A stretch of DNA of 7,609 nucleotides, taken from contig CAJTVK010000173.1 of NCBI GenBank assembly GCA_910579645.1, positions 1-7,609 of the forward strand, in the 5' to 3' direction. A program made the position numbers and the translations under genes. The stretch comes from an uncultured Lachnospiraceae bacterium (GTDB lineage Bacteria > Bacillota > Clostridia > Lachnospirales > Lachnospiraceae). How positions within the stretch are numbered: the stretch's first letter is position 1; every line of letters starts with the position of its first letter. Of the stretch, positions 6,019 through 7,609 are shown in pieces. Under the pieces are notes generated by a model, which had not been told where the DNA came from, did no database searches, and saw nothing but the letters and a program-made list of their open reading frames with translations.

Positions 6019-6885
6019 ATGAAAAAAAGAATTTCTAAGAAATATTTTACTTTATTATACATAGCGATCTTGCTGTTTTTGTTCTTAGTTATCTGGACGG
6101 TATGGGGCAATACGGCATTAATGATTAATGTAATCACGGTTTCAGGCAGCCGTATCCCCGCCGCATTTTCAGGCTTCCGGATAGCGCAGGTGTCAGACCT
6201 GCATAACGCTGAATTTGGCGATGGCAATGCGGAATTATTAAAACTACTGTCCGAAAGTAAGCCGGACATCATTGTGATAACCGGGGATTTCATAGATGCC
6301 AGCCACACGGACGTAGGGATAGCACTTGGCTTCACGCAGGAGTCCGTCAGGATTGCCCCAACCTATTATGCGACAGGAAACCATGAAGCGGCCTGTTCCC
6401 AATATGGCAATCTGAAATCCGGGCTTGAAGAGGCGGGGGTTATCGTGCTGGAGGATGAAGCCGTTTCCTTAGAGCGGAATGGGGAAATCATAACACTGTT
6501 TGGATTGGATGATCCGGATTTTACGGTCAAAGAGGATATGTTTGGCGAAGTTCCTGCTATGGTCGGTACGAAATTGAGAAATCTGGATAGCGGTGAAGGA
6601 GGGTATACCATTTTGCTCTCACACAGACCGGAACTGTTTGAAACGTATGTAAACTGTGGCATTGATCTGGTCTTTGCAGGCCATGCGCATGGCGGCCAGT
6701 TCCGGCTGCCGTTTATCGGCGGAGTGATTGCTCCTAATCAGGGTTTATTCCCTAAGTATGATGCCGGGCTGTATACAGACAGCGGCACGAACATGGTGGT
6801 CAGCCGTGGTATTGGAAACAGCATCATACCACTGCGTTTCAATAACCGCCCGGAGATTGTTTTGGTGGAACTGAATGCCAAATAA
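6019..6885 (+). CDS. membrane-anchored metallophosphoesterase (calcineurin-like)
   Basis: The 288-residue enzyme belongs to the calcineurin-like phosphoesterase superfamily, in the YkoQ/YaeI-like membrane-bound group. It has one N-terminal anchor helix (about 11-31) after a basic start, which should place the catalytic domain outside the membrane. The two-metal site motifs are all present: DLH (Asp60, His62), GD (Asp90), GNHE (Asn121, His122), His202 in SHRPE, and GHAHGGQ (His222, His224). It should therefore be an active hydrolase of phosphate esters; related proteins act on lipid-linked or nucleotide substrates, but the substrate cannot be told here. AAAGGG upstream of ATG 6019 is the ribosome site. 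It has its own promoter and is bordered on both sides by hairpin repeats, so it is a separate unit. An envelope-lipid role would suit the neighbouring peptide-resistance genes but is speculative. Confidence 0.92.
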   Translation: MKKRISKKYFTLLYIAILLFLFLVIWTVWGNTALMINVITVSGSRIPAAFSGFRIAQVSDLHNAEFGDGNAELLKLLSESKPDIIVITGDFIDASHTDVGIALGFTQESVRIAPTYYATGNHEAACSQYGNLKSGLEEAGVIVLEDEAVSLERNGEIITLFGLDDPDFTVKEDMFGEVPAMVGTKLRNLDSGEGGYTILLSHRPELFETYVNCGIDLVFAGHAHGGQFRLPFIGGVIAPNQGLFPKYDAGLYTDSGTNMVVSRGIGNSIIPLRFNNRPEIVLVELNAK

Positions 6886-6897
6886 TACAAAAGACAA

Positions 6898-6991
6898 ACC
6901 GCCGTACTATGGCAGACCGCCATATGCGGCGGTCTGCCTGCTGGAAAACAGGATGGGAGTTTCTGTGATAATGTACAGAGTTTTCGTGTTT
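6898..6991. repeat. intergenic hairpin repeat, copy B, after the metallophosphoesterase gene
   Basis: A perfect 11-bp stem, GGCAGACCGCC (6911-6921) with GGCGGTCTGCC (6928-6938), has a 6-base loop. ACCGCCG (6898-6904) can compete for the same right arm (6927-6933), giving the longer-looped fold seen in copy A. The tail (6955-6989) closely matches 490-523 of the 70-bp palindrome, including GGGAGTTT, GTGATA and the end GTTTTCGTGT. Copy B therefore links the left and middle repeats as one family. No T-run follows the stem. Confidence 0.6.
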
Positions 6992-7092
6992 GCATAGATA
7001 TTCAATGCAATCAATGGCATCACATCTGATATTTTCTATCACATTTTTCCATAAAACAGATAAGGATTAAAGAAATATTCCTGAAACAGAAG

Positions 7093-7121
7093 TTGAAGAT
7101 AAAGGCGGACAGTGGCATAAT
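7093..7121 (+). promoter_or_regulatory. candidate promoter of the second response regulator
   Basis: TTGAAG (7093-7098) and CATAAT (7116-7121) are separated by exactly 17 bases. The -10 box matches at five of six positions and the -35 at four of six. The start codon lies 33 bases after the -10 box. The rest of the gap from 6992 to 7154 shows no gene or clear repeat. Confidence 0.5.
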
Positions 7122-7154
7122 AAAAACCATACTCCCAAAGAAAGAGGAATTTGT

Positions 7155-7609
7155 ATGGATAAGATTCTGGTTGTTGAAGATAACATGGAACTGTCTGATA
7201 CCCTCTGCCGCAGCCTGCAGGCGGAGGGCTTCACGCCATATGCCGCATTAAGCCTCGCGCAGGCCCGGAAATATCTCGATAGCGGGATTGATTTATGTCT
7301 GTTGGATATAAATCTGCCGGATGGTGACGGATTTGCTTTCTGCCGCAGCCTAAGTGAAAATACAGCTATTCCCGTCATTTTGCTGACGGTGCGTGACGGG
7401 GCGCAGGACATGGTGCAGGGGCTGTCCATCGGGGCGGATGACTATGTGACGAAGCCTTTCCGCATGGACGTCCTTGTGTCAAGGATACGGGCTCTGCTGC
7501 GCAGGGTGAGGAACCGCAGGCCAGAGGATGGCTGCCTTTACTGCGGGGATGTCTGCATCAATAAAAAGACATCCAAAGTCTATAAAAAAGACTGCCCGGT
7601 AGAGCTGAC
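7155..7609 (+). CDS. OmpR-family response regulator, cut by the right window edge
   Basis: The first 151 residues of a second regulator are present. The receiver domain shows the acidic residues Glu8/Asp9, phosphorylation site Asp51 (LLDINLPDGDG), Thr78 (LLT) and Lys100 (TKPF), then an arginine-rich linker (RIRALLRRVRNRR). The start of the winged-helix domain follows (GDVCINKKTSKVYKK) and is lost at the edge. ATG 7155 is preceded by AGAGG (7143-7147) at seven bases, and a promoter lies just upstream. The sequence differs clearly from the regulator at 1921-2622, so the two are separate systems, not a local duplication. A kinase gene probably follows outside the window, as is usual, but this cannot be seen. 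Confidence 0.93.
   Translation, partial: MDKILVVEDNMELSDTLCRSLQAEGFTPYAALSLAQARKYLDSGIDLCLLDINLPDGDGFAFCRSLSENTAIPVILLTVRDGAQDMVQGLSIGADDYVTKPFRMDVLVSRIRALLRRVRNRRPEDGCLYCGDVCINKKTSKVYKKDCPVEL

Noticed and set aside
6911..6938. Intrinsic terminator after the metallophosphoesterase gene
   Set aside because: The 11-bp stem is perfect, but the following bases (TGCTGGAAAACAGG) lack a T-run; termination is possible but unsupported.
7067..7429. 120-residue minus-strand frame
   Set aside because: It is antisense to the receiver domain of a clear response regulator and shows no motif.

Overview
The window looks like chromosomal DNA of a gut Clostridia species, probably Lachnospiraceae. This is an inference from AGGAGG-type ribosome sites with ATG starts, mid-range GC, short intergenic gaps, and a two-component-system/ABC-transporter layout common in that group. 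No taxonomic marker is present, so the placement is tentative. No RNA genes, CRISPR arrays or transposase genes were seen.

Layout, left to right. (1) Positions 1-407 hold debris: a short open stretch ending at 90, then the 3' end of a FAD-dependent oxidoreductase (geranylgeranyl-reductase-like) that has lost its N-terminal part. (2) A 70-bp imperfect palindrome lies at 454-523. (3) A minus-strand pair follows: an OmpR-type response regulator (1921-2622) and its membrane histidine kinase (546-1916). (4) A divergent control region (2623-2792) carries two abutting 11-bp direct repeats. (5) A plus-strand operon of five tightly packed genes (2793-5860) encodes a LanF-type ATPase, two six-helix permeases of the LanE/LanG type, a 100-residue three-helix membrane protein and a 163-residue lipoprotein. 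(6) A separate gene with its own promoter encodes a membrane-anchored metallophosphoesterase (6019-6885). (7) A second, unrelated OmpR-type response regulator begins at 7155 and is cut by the window edge.

How it may work together (inference). The kinase has an extracytoplasmic domain of about 115 residues and probably senses an antimicrobial peptide or envelope damage. The regulator would bind the tandem repeats and switch on the divergent transporter operon. The ATPase has glutamate where most ABC proteins have the Q-loop glutamine, a known hallmark of lantibiotic self-protection transporters. No lantibiotic precursor or modification gene lies here, so this reads as a stand-alone resistance module, comparable in concept to CprABC/CprRK of Clostridioides difficile. 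The two small downstream genes match the size and topology of known lantibiotic immunity helpers: NukH-like three-helix proteins and SpaI-like lipoproteins. They are the best candidates for something undescribed.

The intergenic gaps at 408-545, 5861-6018 and 6886-7154 contain related hairpin-forming sequences, each placed just after a plus-strand gene. They look like copies of a small dispersed repeat.
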